Assembly (NCBI RefSeq): GCF_003711105.1
Contig: NZ_CP023865.1
Span: 7,857,001 to 7,921,000, forward strand
Length of the DNA stretch: 64,000 nucleotides
Origin: Actinoplanes teichomyceticus ATCC 31121
GTDB lineage: Bacteria; Actinomycetota; Actinomycetes; Mycobacteriales; Micromonosporaceae
Direction of reading: 5' to 3'
The notes below the pieces were generated by a model. The model did no database searches. It was not told where the DNA came from and was given only the letters and a program-made list of their open reading frames with translations. Position 1 is the first letter of the stretch; every line of letters starts with the position of its first letter. The position numbers and the translations under genes are program-made. This document shows, piece by piece, positions 15,659-26,361 of the stretch.

Positions 15659-16603
15659 GTGCGCAAGTTGTGGTACGCCGGAGCCGGAATGATCGCCGGC
15701 GGGATCCTCGTCCTCGGGGCGGCCCCCGCCCAGGCGGACGTCGCGTCCCCCGACAAGCCGAAGCCGAGCCCCGCCGAGACGCCGGACGACGACCCGATGG
15801 GTACCGCGCTGGCCTGGACCAGGGGCCTGCGTCTGTCCGGTCCGACCGGCGACGACCCGGTGGGCCGCGACGGCGTCTTCACCCTCGACCGGGGCACGCA
15901 GCGACTCTTCCAGGTCACCTTCGGCCAGGACGACGCCGCCGGGGACGAGCCCGGTAAGGAGAAGGCCACCCGCGCCGACCGGCACCGCGCCCGGCCGGCC
16001 CGCGAAGCCGGCCGGGGCGGCAACCGGTTCGCCGGCTCGGTCAGCTCGCCGCTGCTCGGCGGCGCCCGGGTCACGGTCACCGGCGCGCTGCTGCCGGACG
16101 GGAGCCGGGCCACGGAGAGCGGCCCGGCCGCGCGCCTGGCCCCCGCCGACCGGGACGTCCGGCCCGCGTCCGGGATGCCGCCGGGCGGCTCCCCGATCGC
16201 CCCCGGCGACCTGCTGCCCGGCCCCACGCCGCAGCCCTCGGACAGCCCGGCCCCGCCGTACGGGCCGGCCGGCCCGGCCCGCCCCGGCTTGGACCCGTCC
16301 GCCCCGGCCGTGGTGAGCCCGTCCGCCCCGGTGGCGGAGGACCCGTCCGCCCCGGCGGCCACGGACCCGTCCACCCCGGCAGCCACGGACCCGGCTGCCG
16401 CGGCAACCGTGGAGCCGTCCGCCGCGGCAGCCGGGGACCCGGCCGGCACCGACCCGTCGGTCCTGGTGGACCCGGCCGGCACCGGCCCGTCGGTCCTGGT
16501 GGATCCGGCCCCCTCCGGGACCCCCTCGCCCGCGCCGTCCAGCACACCGACCGCCAAGATCGACGATCCGCGCCTGAACGAGGAGCCGATCGACGCGAAC
16601 TGA
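15659..16603 (+). CDS. Secreted Pro/Ala/Ser-rich hypothetical protein
   Basis: A 314-residue protein starting at GTG 15659, with GGAG about 8 bases upstream. It has a clear Sec signal peptide, VRKLWYAGAGMIAGGILVLG, followed by the cleavage site APAQA. The central region is charged, and residues from about 180 onward are low-complexity Pro/Ala/Ser/Asp repeats. Among them are two near-identical VLVDPAGT units encoded by a tandem duplication at about 16440-16510. I recognise no domain. The tail looks like a cell-wall spacer or disordered surface segment. It is divergent from the channel gene. Confidence 0.75.
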   Translation: MRKLWYAGAGMIAGGILVLGAAPAQADVASPDKPKPSPAETPDDDPMGTALAWTRGLRLSGPTGDDPVGRDGVFTLDRGTQRLFQVTFGQDDAAGDEPGKEKATRADRHRARPAREAGRGGNRFAGSVSSPLLGGARVTVTGALLPDGSRATESGPAARLAPADRDVRPASGMPPGGSPIAPGDLLPGPTPQPSDSPAPPYGPAGPARPGLDPSAPAVVSPSAPVAEDPSAPAATDPSTPAATDPAAAATVEPSAAAAGDPAGTDPSVLVDPAGTGPSVLVDPAPSGTPSPAPSSTPTAKIDDPRLNEEPIDAN

Positions 16604-16686
16604 CCACCGCACGATCGGGAGCGCGCACCGCCACCGCGGTCGCGCGCTCGCCGTTTCAGCCCCCGCGATCAGGGAAAATCCCGGTG

Positions 16687-17223
16687 ATGCAGACGTTCCT
16701 GCCGTACCCGGACTTCCTGGAGAGCGCGGCGGTGCTGGATGCCAGACGGCTCGGCAAGCAGCGGGTCGAGACGATCCAGGTGCTCCGCGGGCTCACCGTC
16801 CCGGGGTACGGCTGGCGCAACCACCCCGCGGTGGTCATGTGGCGTGGCTACGAGGAGGCGCTGGTCCGGTACGGCCTGGCCATGTGCGAGATCTGGACCG
16901 CCACCGGCCGCGCCGACACCTGCGCCGCCACCCTCACCGCCGACCTGCGGGCGTACAAGGGCATCACGGTGGTCCGCAGCCAGCCGGAACTGGCCCGGGT
17001 CGTGGCCCTGCCGCCCTGGCTCGGCCACCCGGAGCTGCACCGCAGCCACCAGTCCGCGCTGATCCGCAAGGATCCGGACACCTACCGCCCGATCTTCGGC
17101 GACGTGCCGGACGACCTGCCCTACTTCTGGCCGGGCGCCGGGACCGAGTTCGGCCAGTCGCCGATCAGATCCCAGCTCAACAACGTGAACGTGGTCTCCT
17201 CGAGCGCCCCGGCGGACCGGTAG
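16687..17223 (+). CDS. MSMEG_6728-like protein (distantly related to pyrimidine-dimer DNA glycosylases)
   Basis: A 178-residue protein opening MQTFLPYPDF, with the conserved stretches LDARRLGKQRVETIQVLRGL and GWRNHPAVVMWRGYEEAL. This is the pattern of the MSMEG_6728 family, which is distantly similar to T4 DenV-type glycosylases; DNA-repair activity is unproven. I use the ATG at 16687 directly after an in-frame GTG. The last 34 codons overlap the convergent GNAT gene by 103 bp, and this tail (after the PYFWPG segment) is longer than I would expect. Confidence 0.78.
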   Translation: MQTFLPYPDFLESAAVLDARRLGKQRVETIQVLRGLTVPGYGWRNHPAVVMWRGYEEALVRYGLAMCEIWTATGRADTCAATLTADLRAYKGITVVRSQPELARVVALPPWLGHPELHRSHQSALIRKDPDTYRPIFGDVPDDLPYFWPGAGTEFGQSPIRSQLNNVNVVSSSAPADR

Positions 17224-17573
17224 GTGGCCAGCGCGGCCGCGTTGTCGGTCTCGGTCGCCACCCACATGCCGTAGCAGCCGTGCGCACGGGCCACCGCGGC
17301 CAGCGCGTTGACCAGCGCGGTCCCGATGCCCTGCAACCGGGCCACCGGGGTCACCCCGAGCTCGTAGATCAGCATCTCGGTGCCCTTGTCCGGGTGGGTG
17401 GTCTCGACACCGGAGATCATCCCCACCGGGCGGTCCGCGTCGTCGTAGGCGAACAGCAGGTGGTGCGTCGGGTCGCCGAGGAAGCGCCGGGTCGCCTCGG
17501 CGATCGGGGGCGCGTCGAAGAGGTCGGCCCCGCGGTGGATCTCATCGGCGGACGTGACGCGTTCGATACGCAT
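17121..17573 (-). CDS. GNAT family N-acetyltransferase
   Basis: A 150-residue GNAT protein. The acetyl-CoA site is in LGVTPVARLQGIGTALVNAL (motif A, R/QxxGxG/A) and motif B is in DNAAALATYRSAGALEE. The whole resembles AAC(3)-I-type acetyltransferases, but aminoglycoside activity cannot be assumed. The ATG has AGGGTGG upstream. Its C-terminal 34 codons lie antisense to the 3' end of the MSMEG_6728-like gene (17121-17223), an unusually long convergent overlap. Confidence 0.88.
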   Translation of the reverse strand: MRIERVTSADEIHRGADLFDAPPIAEATRRFLGDPTHHLLFAYDDADRPVGMISGVETTHPDKGTEMLIYELGVTPVARLQGIGTALVNALAAVARAHGCYGMWVATETDNAAALATYRSAGALEETTFTLLSWDLIGDWPNSVPAPGQK

Positions 17574-17900
17574 GGGGCCACCCTAAGGCGAGACCGGTGC
17601 GCGATGGCCGGCCATCCGGTGTGGACCCGGCGCAGTCGCGCGCTGGACGGTGCCGGCGCCTGTCGCTAGGGTGGCGATGTGCCCCGGATGGGCCGACACG
17701 ATGGAGGCACCAGCTTCAGCCGTCGCTGAGCTACGACGCGTCACCCGCGTGACCTGCCGATCGAGCCCATCCGCAGATCCCCGGCACCACCCCACGGGCG
17801 CACCCCGCTCGTGCCGGGCGGTCCCGGCTCCCGGCTCGGAACAGGTTCTCGGCAAGCTGCAAGCCGGCCTCCGTCGTCCCCACCACGACGAGAGGAACGG
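17574..17900. other. Intergenic region of 327 bp without a recognisable gene
   Basis: The stretch separates divergent GNAT and alpha/beta-hydrolase genes. It contains the short inverted repeat GTCAC-CCGC-GTGAC at about 17740-17755, a possible regulator site. Short open frames exist on both strands, but none has a ribosome-binding site with a recognisable product. I see no RNA gene. Confidence 0.5.
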
Positions 17901-18719
17901 ATGACAACCGACACGAGCGGCGCCACCGCCGGGCGTCCGGACGCCGCACGGCGTGACCATGCCACCGGCGCGCCGGACATCACCGTCTACCCGGCCGAAC
18001 GGTTCCCCGGCCCGCGGCCGGCGGTGCTGGTGCTGCCCGGCGGCGGCTACCGGTTCCACGCCGAGCACGAGGGCGAGGGGTACGCGCGCTGGCTGAGCGG
18101 GATCGGGCTGCACGCGTTCGTCCTGCGCTACCCACTGATGACCGACCACCGGTTCCCGGCGCCGCTGGAGTCCGGCCGTGCCGCGCTGGAATGGATCCGT
18201 GCCGGTGGGCACGGGCTGGACGTCGGCCGGCACGTCGGCGTCATCGGATCGAGCGCCGGCGGGCACGTCGCCGGCCTGCTGGCGACCGGAACGGTGATGT
18301 CCACGGAGAAGCTGGCCGCGCCACCGCCACGCCCGGACTTCGCGATCCTCGCCTACTCACCGGCGGACCTGCGCCTGCTGCCCGACGCGCCGGTGGAGTG
18401 GATCCTCGACGGGCGGATGGACCTGCGCGACGAACTGTCGCCGGCCCGCAACGTCGACGCCGGCACCGGGCCGACGTTCCTCTGGGCCACCGCCGAGGAC
18501 CCGCCCGGATTCCCGAACGCGCTCGCCTACGCGACCGCCCTGTTCCACGCCGGCATCCCGGTCGAACTGCACATCTATCCCCGCGGGCGGCACGGGCTCG
18601 GCCTGGCGGACGGCGTCGCCTACGGCGCGCACGGCGACCTCCACATCCCGCACACGGCGCGCTGGGCACCGGCGTGCGAGGCGTGGCTGCGGGCGGAGGG
18701 ATTCCTCCCGGCCGGCTGA
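17901..18719 (+). CDS. Alpha/beta hydrolase (esterase, acetyl-xylan-esterase-like)
   Basis: A 272-residue protein. Its ATG has AGAGGAA upstream; frames further upstream are unsupported. The oxyanion-hole motif is LPGGGYRFHAEHEGEG, the nucleophile elbow is VIGSSAGGHVAGLL (GxSxG), and the catalytic His lies in YPRGRHGLGL. This matches the BD-FAE/Axe-like esterase group. No signal peptide is present, so it is cytoplasmic. The neighbouring ABC ATPase for sugar uptake is convergent and gives little clue to the substrate. Confidence 0.88.
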   Translation: MTTDTSGATAGRPDAARRDHATGAPDITVYPAERFPGPRPAVLVLPGGGYRFHAEHEGEGYARWLSGIGLHAFVLRYPLMTDHRFPAPLESGRAALEWIRAGGHGLDVGRHVGVIGSSAGGHVAGLLATGTVMSTEKLAAPPPRPDFAILAYSPADLRLLPDAPVEWILDGRMDLRDELSPARNVDAGTGPTFLWATAEDPPGFPNALAYATALFHAGIPVELHIYPRGRHGLGLADGVAYGAHGDLHIPHTARWAPACEAWLRAEGFLPAG

Positions 18720-18791
18720 GCCGGCCACGGACGCCGTCCCGCCGGTCCGGACCGCTCCCGGCCGGCGGAGAACGTCCGTACCCACGGAAAA

Positions 18792-18813
18792 GGCCGCCCG
18801 GCGACGGGCGGCC
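18792..18813 (-). terminator. Intrinsic terminator of the sugar ABC ATPase gene
   Basis: A perfect 9-bp stem, GGCCGCCCG (18792-18800) / CGGGCGGCC (18805-18813), with a GCGA loop. Read on the minus strand it is followed by TTTTCC. It lies 18 bp after the stop of the ATPase gene. Confidence 0.8.
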
Positions 18814-18831
18814 TCACCGTGGAACGTCAGA

Positions 18832-19920
<1,089 letters not shown>

Positions 19921-19988
19921 GGTGAATCGACTTCCTTTCCACCGGCAGGAACGTGCCGGACGATCCGAGTAGAAGGAACAGCCCCGCC

Positions 19989-20017
19989 ACCGTATTTGTT
20001 TTTGACCGACCTGCCAA
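19989..20017 (-). promoter_or_regulatory. Sigma-70-like promoter of the sugar ABC ATPase gene
   Basis: On the minus strand, TTGGCA (20012-20017) and TACGGT (19989-19994) are separated by exactly 17 bases. They lie about 70 bp upstream of the ATG at 19920. The spacer is unusually A-rich for this genome. Confidence 0.6.
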
Positions 20018-20057
20018 GATGGCGGCCGCGGGTCGGGACGTTATGCTGAGGCCATTC

Positions 20058-20131
20058 GCCCCTGTAGCTCAGCTGGCCAGAGCACCCGTCTTGTAAACGG
20101 GAGGTCGTCGGTTCGATCCCGACCGGGGGCT
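20058..20131 (+). tRNA. tRNA-Thr (anticodon TGT)
   Basis: A complete cloverleaf. The acceptor GCCCCTG (20058-20064) pairs with CGGGGGC (20124-20130) with one T-G pair. The D arm starts TAGCTCAG. The anticodon stem CCCGT/ACGGG encloses the loop CTTGTAA with anticodon TGT at 20092-20094. The T arm is CGGTTCGATCCCG. The discriminator base is T and CCA is not encoded. A -10-like TATGCT lies at 20042-20047, about 10 bases before the gene. Confidence 0.96.
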
Positions 20132-20364
20132 CGGCGGCGGCCGCCCGGTGTCCGCGGAGTGCGCGGACCTCGGCCGCGCACGCATTCTGCCCGGGGCCGA
20201 CCCCCGTACCCCCGCGTTACGGAGGTTGCGGCGGCTGGGCCGGGTCGGGCTTCGTTCCTCGCCCGATTCGGGTTGCTGCCGGTGCGGCGGAAGTGACGCC
20301 CGGAGTCGCTCGGGTCTGCTGGGGGCGACGCCGGGGGAATTCCGGCTGGCGGAGACATGGAAAA

Positions 20365-20395
20365 GGGCCCGGCGGTTGATCGCCGGGCCCTTTTT
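20365..20395. terminator. Strong bidirectional terminator
   Basis: A perfect 10-bp stem, GGGCCCGGCG (20365-20374) / CGCCGGGCCC (20381-20390), with loop GTTGAT. It is preceded by AAAA and followed by TTTTT. It lies 11 bp after the rlmB stop on the minus strand and also faces transcription coming from the tRNA. Confidence 0.9.
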
Positions 20396-20405
20396 CCGTA
20401 CGACG

Positions 20406-21530
20406 TCAGGCCCGCATGCGGCGGCGGGACACCTCGGCGAGGGTGACGGCGGCGGCGACGCTGGCGTTCAGCGACTCCACGTCGGAGGCCATCGGGATGC
20501 GCACCCGCAGGTCGCAGGTCTCGCCGACGAGCCGGGACAGGCCCCGCCCCTCCGAGCCGACCACCACGATCAGCGGCCCGATCGCCGCCTCCAGCTGGTA
20601 GAGGTCGGTCTCGCCGTCGGCGTCCAGGCCGATCGCGGTGAAACCGGCCTTCTGCGCCGACTTGATCGCCCGGGTCAGGTTGACGACCTGGGAGACCGGC
20701 ACGCGGGCGGCCGCGCCGGCGCTGGTGCGCCAGGCGGTCGCGGTGATGCCGGCGGCCCGCCGCTCGGTCAGGAACACGCCGTGCCCGCCGAACGCGGCCA
20801 CCGACCGGATCACCGCGCCCACGTTGCGCGGGTCGGTGATCCCGTCCAGGGCCACCAGCAGCGGCGACGTCTGCTCCAGGGCGGCGGCGACCAGGTCGTC
20901 GAAGTCCTCGTACGCGAACGGCGGCACCTGCAGGCCGACACCCTGGTGCAGCACCCCGCCGGTCATCCGGTCCAGCTCGTTGCGGCTGACCTCCAGGATC
21001 GGGATGCCCCGGTCGGCGGAGGTCCGGACGATCTCGGCGACCCGCTCGTCGATGTCGATGCCCTGCGCCACGTACAGCGCCGTGGCCGGCACCAGCGCGC
21101 GCAGCGCCTCCACCACCGGGTTGCGGCCGAGCAGCAGCTCGGGGCCTTCCTTGGTGGGGTTGGACTTGCGGCCCGGCGCGACCCGCGGGCCGCGCGGACC
21201 GGCCGCCCGGCCACCCCGCACGGCGCTGGGACGGCTGACACCGGCGCCCCGGCCACCGCCGCGACCCCACGTGGTGTCCTTGGTACCGGGCATGCCGACC
21301 TTGGGCGCGCGGCCCTCGGCCGCCGCCGCGCGGCGCTCCTTCTCCTGCTTGCGCGCGGTCTTGTCGGGCAGTTTCTCGGTGCCCGAGTACGCCTTGTGCC
21401 AGGGCCGCTCGTCGGCCGGCAGGGTCTTGCCGCGCCCCTTGAGCCTGGCGCGGTTCTTGCCGCCCGAGCCGACCGGGGCGCCCTTCTTGGCGGTCGCCCG
21501 CTTGCTCGCGTTCTGTGAATTACCCGGCAT
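20406..21530 (-). CDS. rlmB: 23S rRNA (guanosine-2'-O-)-methyltransferase RlmB
   Basis: A 374-residue SPOUT/TrmH methyltransferase that methylates the ribose of G2251 (E. coli numbering) in 23S rRNA. The N-terminal 125 residues are a basic, disordered extension, common in actinobacterial members. The substrate-binding domain starts at about [17 protein letters not shown]. The three SPOUT motifs are [26 protein letters not shown] and [18 protein letters not shown]. The ATG overlaps the cysS stop by one base (TGATG), so translation is coupled. The cysS-rlmB pair is a common actinobacterial arrangement. Confidence 0.95.
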   Translation of the reverse strand: MPGNSQNASKRATAKKGAPVGSGGKNRARLKGRGKTLPADERPWHKAYSGTEKLPDKTARKQEKERRAAAAEGRAPKVGMPGTKDTTWGRGGGRGAGVSRPSAVRGGRAAGPRGPRVAPGRKSNPTKEGPELLLGRNPVVEALRALVPATALYVAQGIDIDERVAEIVRTSADRGIPILEVSRNELDRMTGGVLHQGVGLQVPPFAYEDFDDLVAAALEQTSPLLVALDGITDPRNVGAVIRSVAAFGGHGVFLTERRAAGITATAWRTSAGAAARVPVSQVVNLTRAIKSAQKAGFTAIGLDADGETDLYQLEAAIGPLIVVVGSEGRGLSRLVGETCDLRVRIPMASDVESLNASVAAAVTLAEVSRRRMRA

Positions 21531-22945
21531 CAGTGCTGCTCTCCTACCGTCCAGCGCGGACCGGCCGGAGTGTCCTCCACCTGAATACCCGCGTTCTTGA
21601 GCTGGTCGCGCACCTGATCGGCGGCCGCCCAGTCCTTCCGTGCCCGGGCCTGCGCCCGCTGTTCCAGAGCCAGGGCGACCAGCGAGTCGACCACCGGCTT
21701 CAGGTCGTTGCCGCCCTCGCCGCCACCCCAGGCGTCGTCGAGCGGGTCGAGGCCCAGCACCCCCAGCATGGCGCGGACCGCGGTCAGCGCGCCGCGGATC
21801 GCCGGCTCGTCACCGGCGGTCAGGGCGGTGTTGCCCTCCCGGATGGTGTCGTGCACCACCGCGAGCGCCGCCGAGGTGTTCAGGTCGTCGTTCATCGCCT
21901 CGGCGAACGCCGGCGGGACCGCCTTGGGCCGGCCCGGGCCGACGATCTCGGCCGCGCGCTGCACGAAACCCTCGATCCGCTTGTACGCCACCGCGGCCTC
22001 GCGCAGCGCGTCGTCGGTGTAGTCGATCCGCGAGCGGTAGTGCGGGCTGCCCAGGTAGTAGCGCAGCTCGACCGGGCGGATGCCGGCCTCGGTCACCGCG
22101 GTCAGGTCGATCACGTTGCCCAGCGACTTGCTCATCTTGGAGTCGCCCAGGTTCAGCAGCGCGTGGTGCACCCAGAACCGGGCGAACCCGAGCCCGGCCG
22201 CCCGGGACTGGGCCTGCTCGTTCTCGTGGTGCGGGAAGGTCAGGTCGAGGCCGCCGCCGTGGATGTCGAACTCGTCGCCGAGATAGCGCCGGGCCATCGC
22301 GGAGCACTCGATGTGCCAGCCGGGACGGCCCCGCCCCCACGGGGACGGCCAGTACGCGTCCTGCGGCTCGTCCGCCTTGACGCCTTTCCACAGGGCGAAG
22401 TCGCGCACGTCGCGCTTGTCGCGCTCCGGCGCGTCGCCGGCCGACCGCATGTCGTCCGGTTTCTGCCCGGACAGCGCGCCGTACTCCGGGAAGGAGCCGA
22501 CGTCGAAGTAGACGTCGCCGTTGGCGGCCGCGGACGGGTACGCGTGACCGCGCTCGATCAGCGCGGCGATCAGGTCGTGCATCTCGGTGATGTGCCCGGT
22601 GGCCAGCGGCTCGTAGGTGGGGGCCAGCACGTTGAGCGCGCGGTAGTCGCGGTCCAGCAGGAGCCGGTTCGCGTAGGCGATGGCCCAGTACGGCCTCTGC
22701 TGCTCCAGCGACTTCTGCAGGATCTTGTCGTCCACGTCGGTGACGTTGCGGACGAAGGCGACCTCCAGCCCGGTGTGCAGCAGCCAGCGGCGCAGCACGT
22801 CGTAGTTGACGGCGGACCGCAGGTGACCGATGTGCGGAGGTGACTGCACGGTGACGCCACACAGGTAGATCCCCACCTGACCGGGCGTCATCGGGACGAA
22901 GTCCCGGACCGATCGGGTCGCGGTGTCGTACAGGCGCAGAGTCAC
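21530..22945 (-). CDS. cysS: Cysteinyl-tRNA synthetase
   Basis: A 471-residue class I aminoacyl-tRNA synthetase that charges tRNA-Cys. It has the HIGH motif in [20 protein letters not shown], the zinc ligands of the CysRS fold (Cys in LCGVTVQS and CSAMARRYL, His in FPHHENE) and the KMSKS loop [10 protein letters not shown]. The length is normal. The GTG start lacks a strong ribosome-binding site; a TACCCT box about 7 bases upstream suggests a leaderless transcript. rlmB follows with a one-base overlap. Confidence 0.97.
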   Translation of the reverse strand: MTLRLYDTATRSVRDFVPMTPGQVGIYLCGVTVQSPPHIGHLRSAVNYDVLRRWLLHTGLEVAFVRNVTDVDDKILQKSLEQQRPYWAIAYANRLLLDRDYRALNVLAPTYEPLATGHITEMHDLIAALIERGHAYPSAAANGDVYFDVGSFPEYGALSGQKPDDMRSAGDAPERDKRDVRDFALWKGVKADEPQDAYWPSPWGRGRPGWHIECSAMARRYLGDEFDIHGGGLDLTFPHHENEQAQSRAAGLGFARFWVHHALLNLGDSKMSKSLGNVIDLTAVTEAGIRPVELRYYLGSPHYRSRIDYTDDALREAAVAYKRIEGFVQRAAEIVGPGRPKAVPPAFAEAMNDDLNTSAALAVVHDTIREGNTALTAGDEPAIRGALTAVRAMLGVLGLDPLDDAWGGGEGGNDLKPVVDSLVALALEQRAQARARKDWAAADQVRDQLKNAGIQVEDTPAGPRWTVGEQH

Positions 22946-22973
22946 CGTACAAGGGTACCGACCCGGCGCCGGG

Positions 22974-23014
22974 GACGACCGCCCCGCCCGCGGGACACGG
23001 ACGGGGCGGTCGTC
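22974..23014 (-). terminator. Hairpin terminator of the subtilase gene
   Basis: A 13-bp perfect stem, GACGACCGCCCCG (22974-22986) / CGGGGCGGTCGTC (23002-23014), starts 9 bp after the protease stop on the minus strand. There is no T tract. Confidence 0.6.
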
Positions 23015-23023
23015 GAGGGACGA

Positions 23024-24679
23024 TCAGCGGCCGCCGACCGCCGCGTACGCGTCCACGATGCCGTGGCCGTAGAACCCGTTGAAGTTCGTCCCGCCCTCGC
23101 AGAGCGCGTCGAACTCGGCCGGGCGGCCCTCCTGCGCGTAGCTCTGCAGGCGCGGCTCCGGGCACGCGTGCTCGACGGCCGTGCGGTACAGGATCCGCTC
23201 GACCACGCTCGGCAGCAGGATCTTGCCGCCGCGCCGGAGGTCGGGCAGGCCGTAGCGGCTGACGATCAGGGCGCCCACGCCCGCCGCGTGCGGCGTGGCC
23301 ATCGAGGTGCCCTGCAGGTACGTGTAGTAACCGCACTGGCCGGCCTTGGTGCAGTCCTTGAACACCGTGCTCTCGCCGGCCGGGGTGATGTTGCCGGCCT
23401 CGTCGACCAGCCCCTCCTCCTTCAGCACCTTCAGCGGGTAGCTGGAGAGGATGCGGTTGCCCGGCGTGTTGTAGGTGTCGGTGCCGAACCCGTCCCGGGC
23501 GAACCCACCCGGCGCGGAGACCGAGATCTGCTCCAGGCCGTAGTTGGAGTAGTCCGCCTTGCGGGTGGACGGGCCGACCGCCGACACGCCGATCACGTGC
23601 GGGCCCTCGACCGGCAGGTCCCAGCAGGACGAGTTGTCGATCGGCCGCGAGTACGGGTCGCCGCCGTAGTCCGGGCTGGAGACGTCGGTCCGCGGCTTGC
23701 CCAGGTCCTCGTGGTTGTTGCCGAGCGCGCCGAAGAGCGTGACGCCCCGGGCGTGCGCGTAGTTGAGGGCCCGCTTCATGGCGGTGATGATCGCCTGCTG
23801 CTCGGCCTGGTCCTCGGGGCTGTCCGCGGGGTTGGCCGTGCAGTTGTAGAGCCACGGGTCGACGTAGAACGACATGTTGACCACGTCGAGGCCCTTGTCG
23901 CCGGCGTACGTCAGGGCGTTGACCACCGGGTCGAGGAAGAAGAACCCGGAGTCCTGGCCGCCCTTGAGCTCGACCAGGGTGACGTCCGGCGCGACACCGG
24001 AGAGGCCGGTGCCGTTGAGCGCGGCGCCGATGGTGCCGGCCACGTGCGTGCCGTGCCCGCCGTCGTCGGTGCCGACCGGGTCGAGGCAGCCCGCGGTCTC
24101 GCACTCACCGTCGATGGCGACGATGTCCGGCGCGAAGTTGCGGGACAGCCGGGTGCTGAAGTTCTGGCCGAGGTCCGGGTTCGACGCGTCCAGACCGGTG
24201 TCCAGCACGCCGACCGTGACGCCGCGGTCGCCCTTCTCGATCTTGCGGGCCTTGTCGGCCCGGATCATGGACAGGCCCCACAGCTTGTCGTCCAGCGGGT
24301 CGGCCTTGGCCGGGCCCTTGCCCTTGCCCTTGCCGCCCGCCTTCAGACCGTGCTCGACCCTCTCCAGACCGTTCGGCGCGTACCCGATGGCCTTGCGCTC
24401 GGACGCCCCGATCAGGGCGGGCGAGGCGGTCGCCTTGGTGTCGAACTTGGCGTCGGTCGAGGTCACCCGGTACACGCCGACGGCGTCGTTACCGCTCACG
24501 ACGGTGCCGCCGGCTGCCTTGATCGCGGCAGCCGCGTCCGACGCGGAGACCCCGTCGGCGGCGACCACCGTGTAGTCGACCGCGGCCGTCGGCTCCGCCA
24601 CGGCGGAACCGGGGACCACGGTCAGAAACGCCAGACCCGTCAAGGTGACGACGGCTCCGGTAGCGAGACGTCTTCTCAT
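23024..24679 (-). CDS. Secreted S8 family (subtilisin-like) serine protease
   Basis: A 551-residue protein. The ATG at 24677-24679 has an AGGAGGAG box about 8 bases upstream. It opens a Sec signal peptide (MRRRLATGAVVTLTGLAFL ... AVAEP), followed by an inhibitor-like propeptide up to about residue 120. The catalytic triad is Asp in VGVLDTGLDASNPDL, His in GGHGTHVAGTIGA and Ser in QGTSMATPHAAGVGAL. Several Cys residues suggest disulphides. An in-frame ATG at 24718 would add 13 residues ahead of the signal peptide and is less likely. Predicted role: extracellular protein degradation. Confidence 0.95.
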   Translation of the reverse strand: MRRRLATGAVVTLTGLAFLTVVPGSAVAEPTAAVDYTVVAADGVSASDAAAAIKAAGGTVVSGNDAVGVYRVTSTDAKFDTKATASPALIGASERKAIGYAPNGLERVEHGLKAGGKGKGKGPAKADPLDDKLWGLSMIRADKARKIEKGDRGVTVGVLDTGLDASNPDLGQNFSTRLSRNFAPDIVAIDGECETAGCLDPVGTDDGGHGTHVAGTIGAALNGTGLSGVAPDVTLVELKGGQDSGFFFLDPVVNALTYAGDKGLDVVNMSFYVDPWLYNCTANPADSPEDQAEQQAIITAMKRALNYAHARGVTLFGALGNNHEDLGKPRTDVSSPDYGGDPYSRPIDNSSCWDLPVEGPHVIGVSAVGPSTRKADYSNYGLEQISVSAPGGFARDGFGTDTYNTPGNRILSSYPLKVLKEEGLVDEAGNITPAGESTVFKDCTKAGQCGYYTYLQGTSMATPHAAGVGALIVSRYGLPDLRRGGKILLPSVVERILYRTAVEHACPEPRLQSYAQEGRPAEFDALCEGGTNFNGFYGHGIVDAYAAVGGR

Positions 24680-24758
24680 GGAATGCGCTCCTCCTGGGAG
24701 TTGGTCTTCGCATCCCATCGGGAAAGATCGTTCATGGCAAGGTCGAGGAGAGTCTATT

Positions 24759-26156
24759 TCACGGCCTTGTCATCTTCAGAACATCAAGGGCCTGATCGAG
24801 CTGCTCCTCGGTTAGAGTGCCGGCGCTCACGTGCCCGCGCTCGATCACCACCTCGCGGATGGTCCGGTTGGTCGCCAGCGCCTGCTTGGCGATCGCGGCG
24901 GCCTCGTCGTACCCCAGGAAGCGGTTGAGCGGGGTGACGATCGACGGGGAGCCCTCGGCGTACCCCCGGGCGATCTCCTCGTTCGCCTCCAGGCCGACCA
25001 CGCACCGGTCGGCGAGCTGGCGGGCGGCCGCGGCCAGCAGCCGGACGGACTCCAGCACGTTGCGGGCCATCACCGGGAGCATCACGTTCAGCTCGAAGTC
25101 GCCCTGGGTGCCGGCGAAGGCGACGGTCGCGTCGTTGCCGATCACCTGGGCGCAGACCTGCCGGACCGCCTCGGGCACCACCGGGTTCACCTTGCCCGGC
25201 ATGATCGACGAACCCGGCTGCAGGTCGGGCAGGCGCAGCTCGCGCAGCCCGGCCCGGGGACCGGAGCCCATCCACCGGATGTCATTGGCGATCTTGTAGA
25301 GGCCGGCCGCCACCACCCGCAGCTGCCCGGACGCCTCGACCAGCGCGTCCCGGGCGCCCTGCGCCTCGAAGTGGTCGCGGGCCTCGGTCAGCGGCAGCCC
25401 GGTCTCCTGCGCGAGCAGCGCGATCACCGCGGGCGCGAAACCGGGCGGGGTGTTCACCCCGGTGCCCACCGCGGTGCCGCCCAGCGGCAGCTCACCCAGC
25501 CGCGGCAGGGTGGCGGTGAGCCGCTCGACGCCGTTGGTGACCTGCCGGGCGTACCCGGAGAACTCCTGCCCCAGGGTGACCGGGGTGGCGTCCATCAGGT
25601 GGGTGCGCCCGCTCTTGACCACGTCGGCCCAGGTCTCCGCCTTGGCGCGCAGCGCGCCGGCCAGGTGTTCCAGCGCGGGGATCAGGTCGTCGCTGACCGC
25701 CTCGGTGGCGGCCAGGTGGATCGAGGAGGGGAACACGTCGTTGCTCGACTGGGACGCGTTCACGTGGTCGTTCGGGTGCACCGGACGGTCCAGGGCACGC
25801 GACGCCAGGGTGGCGATCACCTCGTTGGCGTTCATGTTCGACGAGGTGCCCGAACCGGTCTGGAAGACATCGACCGGGAACTGATCGTCGTAACCGCCGG
25901 CGGCGACGTGCGCGGCCGCCGTCGCGATCGCCTCGGCCAGATCCTTCTCCAGCACCCCGAGCTCGGCGTTGGCCCGCGCGGCGGCGCCCTTGATCCGGGC
26001 CAGCGCGCGGATGTGCGCCGGCTCCAGGCCACGGCCGGAGATCGGGAAGTTCTCCACGGCGCGCTGGGTCTGCGCCCGCCACAGGGCGTCGGCCGGCACC
26101 CGCACCTCGCCCATCGTGTCGCGTTCGATCCGGTAGCCGCTCTCGTCAGTCGTCAC
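24759..26156 (-). CDS. fumC: Class II fumarate hydratase
   Basis: A 465-residue member of the fumarase/aspartase superfamily, interconverting fumarate and malate in the TCA cycle. The family signature [11 protein letters not shown] is present, with the upstream substrate segments [13 protein letters not shown] and [17 protein letters not shown] set the start at GTG 26154-26156, which has GAGGA eight bases upstream; the open frame continues further, but without a supported start. It is iron-independent, in contrast to the class I fumarase 0.9 kb away on the same strand. Confidence 0.96.
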   Translation of the reverse strand: MTTDESGYRIERDTMGEVRVPADALWRAQTQRAVENFPISGRGLEPAHIRALARIKGAAARANAELGVLEKDLAEAIATAAAHVAAGGYDDQFPVDVFQTGSGTSSNMNANEVIATLASRALDRPVHPNDHVNASQSSNDVFPSSIHLAATEAVSDDLIPALEHLAGALRAKAETWADVVKSGRTHLMDATPVTLGQEFSGYARQVTNGVERLTATLPRLGELPLGGTAVGTGVNTPPGFAPAVIALLAQETGLPLTEARDHFEAQGARDALVEASGQLRVVAAGLYKIANDIRWMGSGPRAGLRELRLPDLQPGSSIMPGKVNPVVPEAVRQVCAQVIGNDATVAFAGTQGDFELNVMLPVMARNVLESVRLLAAAARQLADRCVVGLEANEEIARGYAEGSPSIVTPLNRFLGYDEAAAIAKQALATNRTIREVVIERGHVSAGTLTEEQLDQALDVLKMTRP

Positions 26157-26361
26157 CGGACCATCCTCTCTCGACCGCAGGCACGGCGCAGTCGATCGTG
26201 CCGTTCGCGAGCTCGGCGGGTGTCCCGGTGACCACGTCCGGCCGGGCGCCGCGGGCGGTCCCCGCAGGTACTCCACCGTTCCCGCCCGGTTGGACGGGAA
26301 CCGGAACGGAACGTACCGTCGGCGGAGTTTCCGGCCTCCCCCCGACGAAGAGGATCCACTG

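Noticed and set aside
17121..17573. Aminoglycoside resistance gene (AAC(3)-I)
   Set aside because: Only general GNAT motifs are visible. Nothing in the sequence supports a specific aminoglycoside substrate.
17583..18266. A 227-codon minus-strand frame upstream of the esterase
   Set aside because: It overlaps the well-supported alpha/beta hydrolase gene, has no ribosome-binding site and shows shadow-frame composition.
20132..20364. A second tRNA or small RNA after tRNA-Thr
   Set aside because: No cloverleaf or promoter-terminator pair of its own is visible. Only the shared bidirectional terminator at 20365-20395 stands out.
24680..24718. Longer N-terminus for the subtilase (ATG at 24718)
   Set aside because: The AGGAGG box and signal peptide place the start at 24679.
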